Below, in pieces: positions 49,218 to 59,468 of a DNA stretch of 64,000 nucleotides; the stretch's first letter is position 1, and every line of letters starts with the position of its first letter. The position numbers and the translations under genes were made by a program. The DNA is from Jeotgalibacillus soli (GTDB lineage Bacteria; Bacillota; Bacilli; Bacillales; Jeotgalibacillaceae): positions 372,001-436,000 of the forward strand of contig NZ_JXRP01000019.1 in NCBI RefSeq assembly GCF_000829435.1, given 5' to 3'. The notes below the pieces were generated by a model that saw only the letters and a program-made list of their open reading frames with translations, was not told the DNA's origin and did not search any database.

Positions 49218-49904
49218 TTACCTTCCCCCTTCATGCTTAGTTATCATCGGCCGAACGTGGCGAAGCACTTGAAGGCGATCCACCACGATCTGATCAGATT
49301 CATCTATGTATGCACATTCCATTTCATGACTCTCCTGGTCATTCTTGTCCGTATCTGGTGCTCGATTTAAATGCTTTGAAATCCGAAGCTGTGATGGCCT
49401 CATTTGTGAAGCGACAATAACAGCCTGCTCATTCCCATAACAGCCGGCATGGGCAATACCCTTTAATGTCCCTAAAATATAGATATTGCCGCCTGCCATA
49501 ATCATCCCACCTGGGTTCACATCCCCGATCAGGAGAAAATCACCTTCTACTTCAATGACTTGACCAGATCGAATAATCCCCGCCATAGAGGACATTTCAT
49601 GCTGCCGTTTTAACATATCCGCTTCTTCAAGCGTCATCACATTACTATGAATCTCTTCAACTACTAAGCTCTTTTGGCTGCGTACAATCTCTCTTAACTC
49701 TTCTTTTTGTTCATTCGTTAGGTAACGGTTTCCAGCCTGGATTTTTGCAGAGATGAGCGGCTGATCGTCTAATGCCTTATACTGGACAGAAAGCTTTTCC
49801 ATCAGTTCATACTTTAGAGTGTCGTATCCGCATTGGTCATCGAGCTGTAGAATAAATCCGTCTTTCGTCCCTTTTATCATAACATTTTGGCGATTTCCCA
49901 TCAT
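49218..49904 (-). CDS. minC: Septum-site determining protein MinC
   Basis: The FtsZ inhibitor of the Min system. The 228-residue product has an N-terminal FtsZ-interacting domain and the C-terminal beta-helix ('SGQVIEVEGDFLLIGDVNPGGMIMAGGNIYILG'-type, 'GIAHAGCYGNEQAVIVASQM') that binds MinD. The ATG at 49904 follows AGAGGTGA. It is directly followed by minD. Confidence 0.96.
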   Translation of the reverse strand: MMGNRQNVMIKGTKDGFILQLDDQCGYDTLKYELMEKLSVQYKALDDQPLISAKIQAGNRYLTNEQKEELREIVRSQKSLVVEEIHSNVMTLEEADMLKRQHEMSSMAGIIRSGQVIEVEGDFLLIGDVNPGGMIMAGGNIYILGTLKGIAHAGCYGNEQAVIVASQMRPSQLRISKHLNRAPDTDKNDQESHEMECAYIDESDQIVVDRLQVLRHVRPMITKHEGGR

Positions 49905-49938
49905 TTGTTCACCTCTATTACTTTCCATTCACATACTA

Positions 49939-50457
49939 TTATTCTTCAAAATGCGCTTGTCGTAATGTCGTCATCCACTTTTTAAACGGATAAGCTAAAA
50001 TTGCAATAAAAAGTCCATTATAAACAAGTGTAGACCATAGTCGCTGCTGTACAAAGGTTTTAAAATCTATGCCAGCAACCCCAATTAATAGATTAAATTG
50101 ATATACGACCCATTCTAATCCAGCAATTAACAAAATCCCAAGAACGGCAACCACAATAATATGATTGTGTATCACTTTTAATATATTTAAAGCAATATAT
50201 ACGATTAATGGGAATAAAAACATGTAAACACCGATAATTCCAGTGAAAAACAAATCATATAGAAGCCCAAAAACAAAGCCATAAATATAAGCTGTTTTCG
50301 GTCTGTAAAAAACACTGATAAATAATATGAATAAAAGCAAAAAACGCGGCACTAAATAGCGCGTATCACCAAGTAATTCAATTGGAGAAAAGGTAGCAAA
50401 TATACTTTCGCTATAAAATATTACAATACCAAGAAGCGGGAGAATTAGACGGTTCAT
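49939..50457 (-). CDS. mreD: Rod-shape determining protein MreD
   Basis: A 172-residue polytopic membrane protein (5-6 helices) of the elongasome. It shows 'LLGDTRYLVPRFLLLFILFISVFY' and 'YGFVFGLLYDLFFTGIIGVYMFLFP' as in Bacillus MreD. The ATG overlaps the mreC stop by 4 bases (ATGA), so translation is coupled. Neighbours mreB, mreC, minC and minD confirm it. Confidence 0.95.
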   Translation of the reverse strand: MNRLILPLLGIVIFYSESIFATFSPIELLGDTRYLVPRFLLLFILFISVFYRPKTAYIYGFVFGLLYDLFFTGIIGVYMFLFPLIVYIALNILKVIHNHIIVVAVLGILLIAGLEWVVYQFNLLIGVAGIDFKTFVQQRLWSTLVYNGLFIAILAYPFKKWMTTLRQAHFEE

Positions 50458-51323
50458 TCGTCATCCTCCCCACCCTCAGCCTCTTGAGCTGTTGCCACTC
50501 GTTCAATGACCATAACATGCTCAATGTCGTAAAAATTAGATGAGGGCTTAATGAAAGCTGTTTGTGTCAGGCCATACTCATCAGGGGTTACTTCGGTCAC
50601 TTCACCAATTAGCAATCCTTTGGGAAATACGCCTCCAAGTCCGGATGTAATAACCTTAGAGCCTATGCCTACCTCTTGATCAAAAGGAATTTTCTTAACC
50701 ATTAATTCTTTACGCTCGATATCATATCCTTCTACGAGACCAAACACATTTGTTTCCGATTGTATTAATGCAGAAACACGGTTATTTGGATTCCGAGCAC
50801 TCAGAAGTTCAACGGTGGAAGTAAATTGTCCTGTATCTTTAATACGTCCAATCATACCACTGGAGGTTTCAACAGCCATATCTGTTTCAATGCCGTTTAC
50901 CTGTCCTTTATCGATAATAATTGTTTCCTGCCATTGATCAGGATTTCGGGCAATCACTGTTGCATTTACGACATTATAACTTCGTAAATTCTCTTCCATG
51001 CCAATGATGCTGCGAAGCTCTTCATTATCCCGCTGAAGATCCGTGACCTGTGTCTCAAGTAAAGCCAGTTGCTCTAAACGAGCCTTTAATTTTTGGTTTT
51101 CAGAATAAGTATTCACTAAATCCTGTACGTTTTCTATTACATTCTCTGTGTAACCAGTTGGTTTCGATACAATATTTTGTCCGAATCCGACCATATCTTT
51201 GGCAAATTGCTCTGGCCAAGATATATTTTCTCGCTCACGTAGTGAAAAACCAATCAACGCCACAAGCAGAATGATGCTGACTAGAAGCACTATGAGCCGC
51301 TTATTCATAAAAAATGGGGGCAT
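50454..51323 (-). CDS. mreC: Rod-shape determining protein MreC
   Basis: A membrane-anchored elongasome scaffold, 289 residues: N-terminal helix (residues ~7-25), a coiled coil (~65-105, 'ENQKLKARLEQLALLETQVTDLQRDNEEL'-type) and the beta-sheet domain ('ARNPDQWQETIIIDKGQVNGIE', 'SGLGGVFPKGLLIGEV'). The acidic tail 'QEAEGGEDDE' ends at the mreD start. GAGGTG precedes the ATG. Confidence 0.96.
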   Translation of the reverse strand: MPPFFMNKRLIVLLVSIILLVALIGFSLRERENISWPEQFAKDMVGFGQNIVSKPTGYTENVIENVQDLVNTYSENQKLKARLEQLALLETQVTDLQRDNEELRSIIGMEENLRSYNVVNATVIARNPDQWQETIIIDKGQVNGIETDMAVETSSGMIGRIKDTGQFTSTVELLSARNPNNRVSALIQSETNVFGLVEGYDIERKELMVKKIPFDQEVGIGSKVITSGLGGVFPKGLLIGEVTEVTPDEYGLTQTAFIKPSSNFYDIEHVMVIERVATAQEAEGGEDDE

Positions 51324-51357
51324 GATCTGAACACCTCAATCGTATTTAGCGCGACGG

Positions 51358-52377
<1,020 letters not shown>

Positions 52378-52483
52378 CTAATTCCACTACTGAGTATTCT
52401 TACTGCAGATTAATTCCATACTTATACCTCCGAGCAAAAACCATAGCTTTTATTATATCCTACCCCTCTTTAAAATCATAGAG

Positions 52484-52687
52484 TTACATATACCCTTTTT
52501 CCTTTAAGCTTACAAACTTCTTATCACCAATGATTAAATGATCGAGTACATCAATACCCAGCATCTTGCCGCATTCAACCAGTCTTCTTGTCACATCAAT
52601 ATCTTCTCTTGATGGAGATGGATCACCTGAGGGGTGATTATGTGCGCAAACAATCGAAGCGGCCGATCTTCTGAAAGCTTCTCGAAA
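52484..52687 (-). CDS. radC: RadC, 3' exon (after the group II intron)
   Basis: The C-terminal 67 codons of RadC: they begin '[19 protein letters not shown]', contain the JAMM-like metal motif '[11 protein letters not shown]', and end '[11 protein letters not shown]' with TAA at 52484-52486. Joining base 55170 to base 52687 restores the frame exactly ('HPREV' plus 'FREAF'), giving a 232-residue protein, the length of B. subtilis RadC (~231). Without splicing this exon, and so the metal site, would not be made. Confidence 0.92.
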   Translation of the reverse strand, partial: FREAFRRSAASIVCAHNHPSGDPSPSREDIDVTRRLVECGKMLGIDVLDHLIIGDKKFVSLKEKGYM

Positions 52688-55169
52688 GTGGGATGAGAAC
52701 CCAGCGCCTTACTTATTCACCTAAGCAGGTTTCCAAGAACTCCCCCCCAAACCGTACGTACTCCTCTCAGAGTATACGGCTTTCCATTTACCTAATCTAA
52801 CTTCCCGTTATGCAAGTTATGGTGACACGGCACACACATCGCAATGGTTTTTCGATGTCGCGCAATCATCATTTGTTCCCATCGCTTCTTACCCTTTAAG
52901 TCTTTCAGCTTTTTTACGTGATGCATCTCTAACAGGACACCTTTTGCACCACACCATTCTCACATTTCAGCTAAAAGACGGGCAATTAGGCTTGTCCTGC
53001 CGCCATAGATTAGTGTATTTTCGACTGTATCTACCGAAGCTCGCTTTATTTCCGAATTTTTCTCCATTCGCTGTTCCGTAAAATAGGCAATTTTCTGACC
53101 GTCCTTCGTTTCGTACCGTACGCCAAATTTCCCGTTGATCTTGTGTTTTATAATCATTTTACTAACGGTGCTTTTGTATTTATTGGCATACGTTTTAATC
53201 ATGCTATACTTCATTGTTTGCCGGAAAGATTGAAGGACATGCACATTACTTGCTAAGTGATAGTAATTATAAAGTCCCTCAATTTCTGCGTTGTAAGTGC
53301 GAAGGATTTCAAGGTCATCATTATGCACTAAATAAGAACGATGCATGGGTTTCCAGCCATTGTTATTGCCTATTTTTAATGCACCTAAATTGATGAGCTT
53401 GTTGATATACTTTTCATGAGGAACGAACAGTTTCGTCTGAAAGTTAAACTTTCGTTTCTTTGTACCATTTGGCATTTTCATTCTATGCCAGTCCCTCACT
53501 ACCCGTATATCATAACCGAGAAATCGAGCGTTCTTTTTGCTGTGTGTAATCAGCGTTTTTTCAGCACTGAGTTCCAGCTTTAATTCGTATGCTAAGAACG
53601 TCGTTAAATTTTGTTTTATTTGTTCGGCTTCTTTTTTGCTTCCGATCGCGCCGATAATAAAATCATCTGCGTATCTTACATACTTCATTCTCCGGTAATT
53701 GGGGTCGAAAAGGTCTTTGCTGTCATGGCTTTGAAGTTCTTTGTATAGATTCTTTAACTCTTTCAGCCTTTTGCTTTTCTCTTCATCTGATAACACTGCC
53801 CATTCTTTTCTGTTTTTCCCTTTGCGATGGTTTATTTTCGAAGCCAGGTTATAATACACGAGATTATGTGTACGCTTTTCCCCTTTGTTATAACGTAATG
53901 TATATCTTTCTACATATTTATCTAATTCATGAAGATAAATGTTCGAAAGCAGCGGACTTATGATCCCACCTTGTGGTGTGCCACTGTACGTTTTGTGAAA
54001 AGCCCATTCCTCTACATATCCTGCCCGAAGGAATTTCCAAATTAAGTTGATTAATTTTTCATCCCGAATCCTCTTACGCAACAGGGCAATCAAAACATGA
54101 TGGTCAATATGATCAAAGAACCCTTTTATATCCCCTTCAATAAACCATCTCGTTCCCGTAAATGTTTTACGGATTTCTTTTAACGCTGTATGACAGCTTC
54201 GATTTGGTCTAAAGCCGTGTGAATGGTTAGAGAATTGTGTTTCATAGATGCTCTCCAGTATGCGTCGGACAGCTTCCTGTACTAATTTATCCTCAAATGT
54301 TGGAATCCCTAAAGGTCTTGGTTTCCCATTTTTCTTTGGGATATACGTTCTTCTTGCCGGTTTGGGCTGATACGTTTGATTTTTTAATGTTTCAATCAGG
54401 CGCTCGATTCTTTTTAGGCTCATCCCGTCGATTGTTTCTTCATTTATACCTTTTGTATTGCTTCCTTTGTTCGGGTATATCTTGGCATAGGCTTCTAAAT
54501 AAAATTCGGGATTGTACAGGTTTCGGTACAGCCTTTCAAATACGTATTGTTCCGATTTCGCTTTGGAAGTTAAATGGTTTAATACTACTTTTGGATTTCT
54601 CATAGAGCCGTCCGCTCCTTTGCAATTTGATATTAAACACGGTAAACTGCTCTCCTTCGCCATGTGACAGGCTTTCCCTATCTCGGACTACTACGAGAGC
54701 TCCGTTGCCTTATCAGATATTCAGACACAATTTGTCATAGCCATATAAGGCATTCTGACTTAGGCAATCCCCATTTAGACTTTTAGAAACATCGCATTCA
54801 TGATGTCGGATGTGACTTTCGCTCGTTTCTTTCAAATAGAAGTTGGCTGAAATGGTATCACATCATGTTTCTCGAAGTGTTTTAAGAAACATGCACATTT
54901 CAAACAGCGTATATCATTGCCTCCCGCTGATGGTCCCCGTCGTCCACCTTGAGCTGTCATTCAGGCAGTTTAGCTTTCATCCTCATTCATGATTTCATCT
55001 CGCCATTCAGTCGTGCTTTGGCAATTAAGCAACTTATGGCTTTTCCAACATGCTACACTCCCCGTCCGGTTTCCCTTTCGGATAAGTTGGCTGATGATAG
55101 AGTTTGACCTTGTGATATTCCTCTACTGTTTTGCGAAACCAGATTTCCTAAAAGCCCTTATGGGCGCAC
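52688..55169 (-). mobile_element. Group II intron inserted in radC
   Basis: A 2482-bp group II intron on the radC strand. It starts with GTGCGCCC (consensus GUGYG) and ends with ..CCCAC (AY). A domain V-like hairpin near the 3' end (minus strand AAGCCGTATACTC...GTACGTACGGTTT, 52746-52784) is followed by a domain VI-like hairpin (52700-52740) with the expected bulged A region. The reverse transcriptase is coded inside (domain IV). Insertion is in phase 0 between a Val and a Phe codon, so self-splicing would restore radC. Confidence 0.9.
52960..54603 (-). CDS. ltrA: Group II intron reverse transcriptase/maturase, HNH domain lost to an in-frame TGA
   Basis: A 547-residue intron-encoded protein: RT domain (palm 'FEDKLVQEAVRRILE', 'EGDIKGFFDHIDH', 'GTPQGGIISPLLSNIYLH', the active site 'YVRYADDFIIG') and a maturase X domain. 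It stops at TGA (52960-52962) after 'LLAEM'. Reading on in the same frame gives 'EWCGAKGVLLEMHHVKK', '...CVPCHHNLHNG' and TAG at 52792-52794, the complete rest of an HNH endonuclease domain. The TGA replaces a Cys codon. The ATG at 54603 (AAAGGAGCGG upstream) is preferred to the frame opening at 54663. RT and maturase functions may remain, but DNA endonuclease activity should be lost. Confidence 0.9.
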   Translation of the reverse strand: MRNPKVVLNHLTSKAKSEQYVFERLYRNLYNPEFYLEAYAKIYPNKGSNTKGINEETIDGMSLKRIERLIETLKNQTYQPKPARRTYIPKKNGKPRPLGIPTFEDKLVQEAVRRILESIYETQFSNHSHGFRPNRSCHTALKEIRKTFTGTRWFIEGDIKGFFDHIDHHVLIALLRKRIRDEKLINLIWKFLRAGYVEEWAFHKTYSGTPQGGIISPLLSNIYLHELDKYVERYTLRYNKGEKRTHNLVYYNLASKINHRKGKNRKEWAVLSDEEKSKRLKELKNLYKELQSHDSKDLFDPNYRRMKYVRYADDFIIGAIGSKKEAEQIKQNLTTFLAYELKLELSAEKTLITHSKKNARFLGYDIRVVRDWHRMKMPNGTKKRKFNFQTKLFVPHEKYINKLINLGALKIGNNNGWKPMHRSYLVHNDDLEILRTYNAEIEGLYNYYHLASNVHVLQSFRQTMKYSMIKTYANKYKSTVSKMIIKHKINGKFGVRYETKDGQKIAYFTEQRMEKNSEIKRASVDTVENTLIYGGRTSLIARLLAEM

Positions 55170-55664
55170 AACCTCCCTCGGATGCACAATAGATGCGTTT
55201 AAGCTCCCAATAAAAATAGTCTGTTGATGCAACACTTGATTTTTTGTATTGAGATACAAGCAAACAAAATGCTCTTGATTTAAAAATCTCATATCGTTCA
55301 TTAAATAATTTGCCCCATCTTCTGGGGAGCGAATTACATAGCGATCATGAAAGGCTAAATTGCCAATTCTTCTGCCGATTTCAATTGCCGCCATAATTTG
55401 TACAGCCTTCGCTTCCCCAATTCCTTTGATTAACATAATTTCATCTAAAGAAGCCTCTTTTAATAGACGTAATCCATCGAACTGATGTAACAGATGATTG
55501 GAAAGTTTTAAAACAGATTCTTCTTTCGAACCGGTACGCAAAAGGATCGCAATCAATTCTTGGTTGGATAAACTTTGGGGGCCTTGGCGAATAAGGCGTT
55601 CACGAGGTCTGTCTTCTTCTGCATAATCTCGGATCAATAATTGGGCGTCTGGTTTCTTGGTCAT
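55170..55664 (-). CDS. radC: RadC, 5' exon (before the group II intron)
   Basis: The N-terminal 165 codons of the RadC/YsxA protein, ATG at 55664 with AGGAGGA upstream. It contains the UPF0758 N-terminal region ('RPRERLIRQGPQSLSNQELIAILLRTGS'-type, helix-hairpin-helix 'LMLIKGIGEAKAVQIMAAIEIGRR'-like) and runs to 'NASIVHPREV' at the intron junction. The protein is conserved but its role is uncertain: radC mutants gave little repair defect, and the JAMM-like domain is in the 3' exon. It stands between maf and mreB as in B. subtilis. Confidence 0.93.
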
Positions 55665-55716
55665 GTCATTCCTCCTGTATTTAAATACGAAGAAGTAACG
55701 CGAAGAAGACCCTCTC

Positions 55717-56277
55717 TTACAAGGATTGAAATTGTTTAAGCTCTCTAGCTAGGCGGGAAATAGGGAGACCAACAACCGCATAGTAATCACCATCGATTTT
55801 CTTTACAAATAAAGCGCCTCCCGTTTGGATTCCGTAGCTGCCTGCTTTATCAAATGGGTCACCTGAAGCAATATAATGTTGAATTTGTTCCTCTGTTAAA
55901 GACCAGAACGTCACATCTACACGTTCGTAAAAACAATGCTTTCTTTCTCCTTTAACCAGAGCCACTCCAGTATATACTGCATGTGTTTGACCTGAGAGCC
56001 GGCGCAACATCTCCGCTGCTTCCTCCGTGTCTTTCGGCTTACCTAAAATTGAGTTTGCAACGACAATCGTATCGCAGCCGATGACAATTTTATCAGGATA
56101 CAGCACAGCTACATCCTTCGCTTTAGCAAGCGCAAGCCTCGTTACAGCTACTTCGGGTTGTTCGTCTTTCGAGAAATTTTCTTCAAATGAGCTTGGATGA
56201 ACAATAAAGGGGATTTCTAAATAGGAGAGCAGCTCTCTTCTTCTTGGGGATGCCGAAGCAAGTACGATATCAGTCAT
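55717..56277 (-). CDS. maf: Maf-family nucleotide pyrophosphatase
   Basis: A 186-residue Maf protein that hydrolyses modified or canonical pyrimidine NTPs; B. subtilis Maf also affects septation. It starts 'VLASASPRRRELLSYL' and has 'IVIGCDTIVVANSILGKPKD', 'YTGVALVK' and 'DPFDKAGSYGIQ', the family's conserved blocks. It lies 50 bases upstream of radC. Confidence 0.95.
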   Translation of the reverse strand: MTDIVLASASPRRRELLSYLEIPFIVHPSSFEENFSKDEQPEVAVTRLALAKAKDVAVLYPDKIVIGCDTIVVANSILGKPKDTEEAAEMLRRLSGQTHAVYTGVALVKGERKHCFYERVDVTFWSLTEEQIQHYIASGDPFDKAGSYGIQTGGALFVKKIDGDYYAVVGLPISRLARELKQFQSL

Positions 56278-56365
56278 TAACCTTTCACCTCAGTTGATGG
56301 ATTATAAGGGAGATACACTAATTGTAGCATATTCTCCCATACAATCACTACCCGTCTTTTATTCT

Positions 56366-57259
56366 TTACGATTCTATCGGAGTCAGTTCCCAAACAGATC
56401 GAATAAGTTCTAGAAAAGCCTGGTTCCTACCAGCATCTTCTGCTGCATCATTAAGTTCTGTCAGCTTAGTAGAGATAGGCTGAAGAGATTTATTTTCCGG
56501 TGCAGTAATCACAAGCTCTTCTGGTACTGCTAAATCATTGCTTTCACTCCACCCAGCGGAAATAAAAGCAGTTAGACTCTGCAGCCATGCAGTATCTGCC
56601 GGTGTGAGCACAAGATCAATCTGAGGACGGCTTACCTCTTTGACATAAAGGGAAAGATTCTCAGATGCATATTGGTTTGCGATTACCTTTGCCTCAGCTT
56701 CTCCCCCAGTTGCCCCAACCCAAATCGCCACTTTGTCCTCTTGCTTAATTTGAACGACAGGCATTTCTGCCTTCAGTTGATTGACAATCGCTTCAGCCGA
56801 AGAGGCTTCTTTATAAACACCTGCTTGCACGATCCACATGGACATTGCGGGGATTGTCACTTTGGCTGCAGCCTGCTGGGCGGGAAGCGTGTCTGGCTGA
56901 TTTTCCTGCTGATCTCTTAGGACTGGCTCAGTATATCCCGAAAACGAAGGATCCATTACACTAAATGCCAAAGACGCAAAAATAGTACTGACTGCTGCAG
57001 CTATAAGGATTGGGCGAGAACGCTTCAACAATCCTTTGCCAATGATCCAACTTGTTCGAAAATCAGAAACTTTCACGGAGGTTTTTAGTTTTTTCATCTT
57101 AGGAAAATAAATGATTTCTTCTCCTTCTTTTCTTTTTCCACCAGACGATGGTTCATTTAATTTGTCCGCAGGGGCAGGCTGGTTTTCTCCCTGCTTCGAA
57201 TGATCGGATTGCCGATGCTCCACTATGACTCCCCCTTGCCTATATGGATCTTGTGACAA
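56366..57259 (-). CDS. spoIIB: SpoIIB-like SPOR-domain protein
   Basis: A 297-residue bitopic membrane protein: ~75 acidic/basic cytoplasmic residues, one transmembrane segment (~residues 83-103, 'PILIAAAVSTIFASLAFSV') and an extracytoplasmic SPOR domain (~residues 138-212, 'WIVQAGVYKEASSAEAIVNQLKAE'). In B. subtilis spoIIB has this layout and stands exactly here, between comC and maf; it speeds septal peptidoglycan removal at engulfment. Assignment relies on position and SPOR domain. It ends 87 bases before maf starts. Confidence 0.82.
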   Translation of the reverse strand: MSQDPYRQGGVIVEHRQSDHSKQGENQPAPADKLNEPSSGGKRKEGEEIIYFPKMKKLKTSVKVSDFRTSWIIGKGLLKRSRPILIAAAVSTIFASLAFSVMDPSFSGYTEPVLRDQQENQPDTLPAQQAAAKVTIPAMSMWIVQAGVYKEASSAEAIVNQLKAEMPVVQIKQEDKVAIWVGATGGEAEAKVIANQYASENLSLYVKEVSRPQIDLVLTPADTAWLQSLTAFISAGWSESNDLAVPEELVITAPENKSLQPISTKLTELNDAAEDAGRNQAFLELIRSVWELTPIES

Positions 57260-57284
57260 AGATTACCACGTTCAAAATGAAAAA

Positions 57285-57309
57285 GAACAGGACTCATGTC
57301 GCCCTGTTC
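57285..57309 (-). terminator. Terminator after the pilus-comC gene run
   Basis: On the minus strand GAACAGG pairs with CCTGTTC around an 11-base loop, then TTTTTC follows, 80-100 bases past the comC stop. It separates the pilus operon from spoIIB. Confidence 0.75.
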
Positions 57310-57393
57310 GAGAAAAAAAATGACATCTTTCGCTTACCGTTATCACATAATACAAAGGAAAAAATTGACATAAAACTTCTATTTTATGAGCAA

Positions 57394-58152
57394 TCAGTAT
57401 AAGAGCCAATTAACGTAACCATTAATAAGCTCCGCACCAAAGAAATAAGTAATGACAGAGGCAGCTGCTATAAACGGTCCAAAAGGAATGGGTTCTTTCC
57501 GCTTCCGAATTTTCATTGAAATAGCCGTCATGCCCACGATCGATCCTAATAAAGCGGCAATAAAAAAAGATAATAGTGTGAGCTTAACCCCCAGCACTAA
57601 GCCAACTACTGCATACAGCTTTATATCGCCTCCACCCATTCCTCCTTTTGATACAACAGCAATGAGCAAAAGCAAGCAGAATCCTGCTGCTGCTCCTGCA
57701 AATGAATCCCACCAAGGAGAAAGCGGCTCAATGATTCGTAAAAGAAGAAGAATAGACCCGAACAAAATTAAAATCGAATCGGGGATAAGCATATAAGCAA
57801 TATCTGAGACAACAATGATGATAAGCAAAGATATAAAAACAAGTGCCACAAGAAACTCTAGCGAAAAACCTAATAGGTAAAAAGAAAAAGCAAATAAAAG
57901 CCCTGTCAGCATTTCGATAACCGGGTAGATGAGAGAAACCCCCTGCCCACACTTTCTACACTTGCCTTTTAGTATGATATAAGACACAACAGGGATTAAT
58001 TCAAACCATTTTAATTCATGCTGACAGCTCGCACAGTGAGAACCCGGGTGAACAATCGATTCTTTTTTGGGCACGCGAAGTCCAACTACATTATAAAAGG
58101 AACCCATCACTGTTCCTAGTATAAGAAAATAAATAATGTACAAGTTTGTCAT
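57394..58152 (-). CDS. comC: Prepilin peptidase ComC/PilD
   Basis: A type IV prepilin leader peptidase/N-methylase, 252 residues. It has the N-terminal methylase region with two zinc CxxC pairs ('SHCASCQHEL', 'GKCRKCGQGV') and the two catalytic aspartates in 'VVSDIAYMLIPD' and 'GMGGGDIKLYAV', across about eight helices. It should process the main pilin at 60609, the three remote prepilins at 11.4-14.1 kb and the competence pseudopilins elsewhere in the genome. It ends the pil gene run. Confidence 0.96.
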   Translation of the reverse strand: MTNLYIIYFLILGTVMGSFYNVVGLRVPKKESIVHPGSHCASCQHELKWFELIPVVSYIILKGKCRKCGQGVSLIYPVIEMLTGLLFAFSFYLLGFSLEFLVALVFISLLIIIVVSDIAYMLIPDSILILFGSILLLLRIIEPLSPWWDSFAGAAAGFCLLLLIAVVSKGGMGGGDIKLYAVVGLVLGVKLTLLSFFIAALLGSIVGMTAISMKIRKRKEPIPFGPFIAAASVITYFFGAELINGYVNWLLY

Positions 58153-58174
58153 GATTATTTTTCATAGCAGTCCT

Positions 58175-58903
58175 TTACGGAGCTGCTACATCCTCCTCTG
58201 TATAATAGAAAGTTGTCACTTGAATATTCATAAAAACCGATTCGTCCTCGGAGTCAGAAAAAACACGATCATCCTCTGTGCTTTGTGTAAAATGAAGTGA
58301 ATCAACACGGCTAATACGTTCAAGCTTTTCTATTTCACGAAGGAATTGCATAGCTTGATTAAAGTTCGGTGCCATGATATCAGCACTAAAGGTAATCAGC
58401 TTTAATTCCTCTGGCATGTCTATATCATTAGAAATAGGGGAAGAAGACGGGACCTCAAGTTCCTCCTCTGTTCTCCCATCATTGCCGATCATATCACTTT
58501 CTTCCGTACTTTGACCGCTAAGTAAATTATTAATCGTGAGCCCAGTGTCGACTATCGATCCGTCATAATGATTAAATGTGATCGATTCAATCCGTACACC
58601 ACTAATAAGCTCTGCTTCTTGTATCGCTAACAGCAATTGATCAACCTGTCGCTCGTTCGGTACCTTTCGTTCATACACCCTCCTATTTTCTTGATCAACC
58701 TCGGATTCAGTTATTGGCGTTACACGAAGAATTTCGCTCGCTGTCTCCAAATCTAAAACACGCTCTTCCATCAACTGAGCTTCGGTCACAACAGACCGGA
58801 CAACAAAAAGGTAAAAAAAGAGTAGAATAAATAAAAGAAGCGAGAAGAGAACAATGAAGGCGATTTGTTTTTTTGTTAATTTATTCAACATCATTGTACT
58901 CAC
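58175..58903 (-). CDS. pilO: Type IV pilus inner membrane protein PilO-like
   Basis: A 242-residue bitopic protein with a short cytoplasmic N-terminus, one helix (residues ~14-36, 'IAFIVLFSLLLFILLFFYLFVV'-type) and an extracytoplasmic region of coiled coil plus a ferredoxin-like fold, with a Ser/Glu-rich insert. It matches PilO in topology and position, after PilN with a 23-base overlap. In pili PilM-N-O link the cytoplasmic motor to the wall. Confidence 0.82.
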   Translation of the reverse strand: MSTMMLNKLTKKQIAFIVLFSLLLFILLFFYLFVVRSVVTEAQLMEERVLDLETASEILRVTPITESEVDQENRRVYERKVPNERQVDQLLLAIQEAELISGVRIESITFNHYDGSIVDTGLTINNLLSGQSTEESDMIGNDGRTEEELEVPSSSPISNDIDMPEELKLITFSADIMAPNFNQAMQFLREIEKLERISRVDSLHFTQSTEDDRVFSDSEDESVFMNIQVTTFYYTEEDVAAP

Positions 58904-59468
58904 TACCTATCGCAATCGTTTTTTTATCTACTTCCAATAAAATCATTGTTACATAACGGGGAATAACCATGAATTGCTCTTCCGTTGTATCCATTTCTTC
59001 AAGCGTATAAGCTCGGATCTCTTCCACTTTAACATCTGTAAAATAGCTAGAGGCACCTAGCCTCTCAATATAAAGAGAAACTTCTGTCATTGTTTCAAAT
59101 TGAATCTCGACCGCTACATTGTCTTCCAAAAAATCATAGCTTGTTAAATAGGCATTATCAGGCAATAAATTTGTCAGCTCAGCAATTAAAAGGGATGTCT
59201 CAAAACTTAAGCCTTCTGCATAACTTACAATCGATTCGAGCGATGATCCAGTTGATTCTGCCCCAGCATTGTTTTCAAGCTGCAAAAGTCCCGCTCTTAG
59301 CTGCTGTTCTGAAACCCGAAGGGCATCAATCTGATGCTGTGAGGAGATATATTCATAAATCATGAATAAACAAAGTAAAATCAAAACCAATCCAGTCAGA
59401 AAGGCTACAATCGTTGCAGTCTTCCTTCTTTTTTCTATTTTTGGAAGTAAATTGACCTGATACAACAC
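58881..59468 (-). CDS. pilN: Type IV pilus assembly protein PilN-like
   Basis: A 195-residue bitopic protein that starts 'MLYQVNLLPKIEKRRK', the conserved PilN segment that docks onto PilM, followed by one transmembrane helix (residues ~20-42) and an extracytoplasmic domain. It starts directly after the pilM stop codon and overlaps pilO by 23 bases, which fits a co-assembled MNO complex. Confidence 0.88.
   Translation of the reverse strand: MLYQVNLLPKIEKRRKTATIVAFLTGLVLILLCLFMIYEYISSQHQIDALRVSEQQLRAGLLQLENNAGAESTGSSLESIVSYAEGLSFETSLLIAELTNLLPDNAYLTSYDFLEDNVAVEIQFETMTEVSLYIERLGASSYFTDVKVEEIRAYTLEEMDTTEEQFMVIPRYVTMILLEVDKKTIAIGSEYNDVE

Noticed and set aside
54237-54605. 122-codon plus-strand ORF opposite the intron reverse transcriptase
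   Set aside because: Antisense shadow of a conserved RT reading frame, with no ribosome binding site or known motif.
54670-55160. EBS1-IBS1 pairing for the intron
   Set aside because: The last exon bases GAGGTT suggest IBS1, but I could not find a convincing complementary EBS1 by eye in domain I, so no pairing is claimed.
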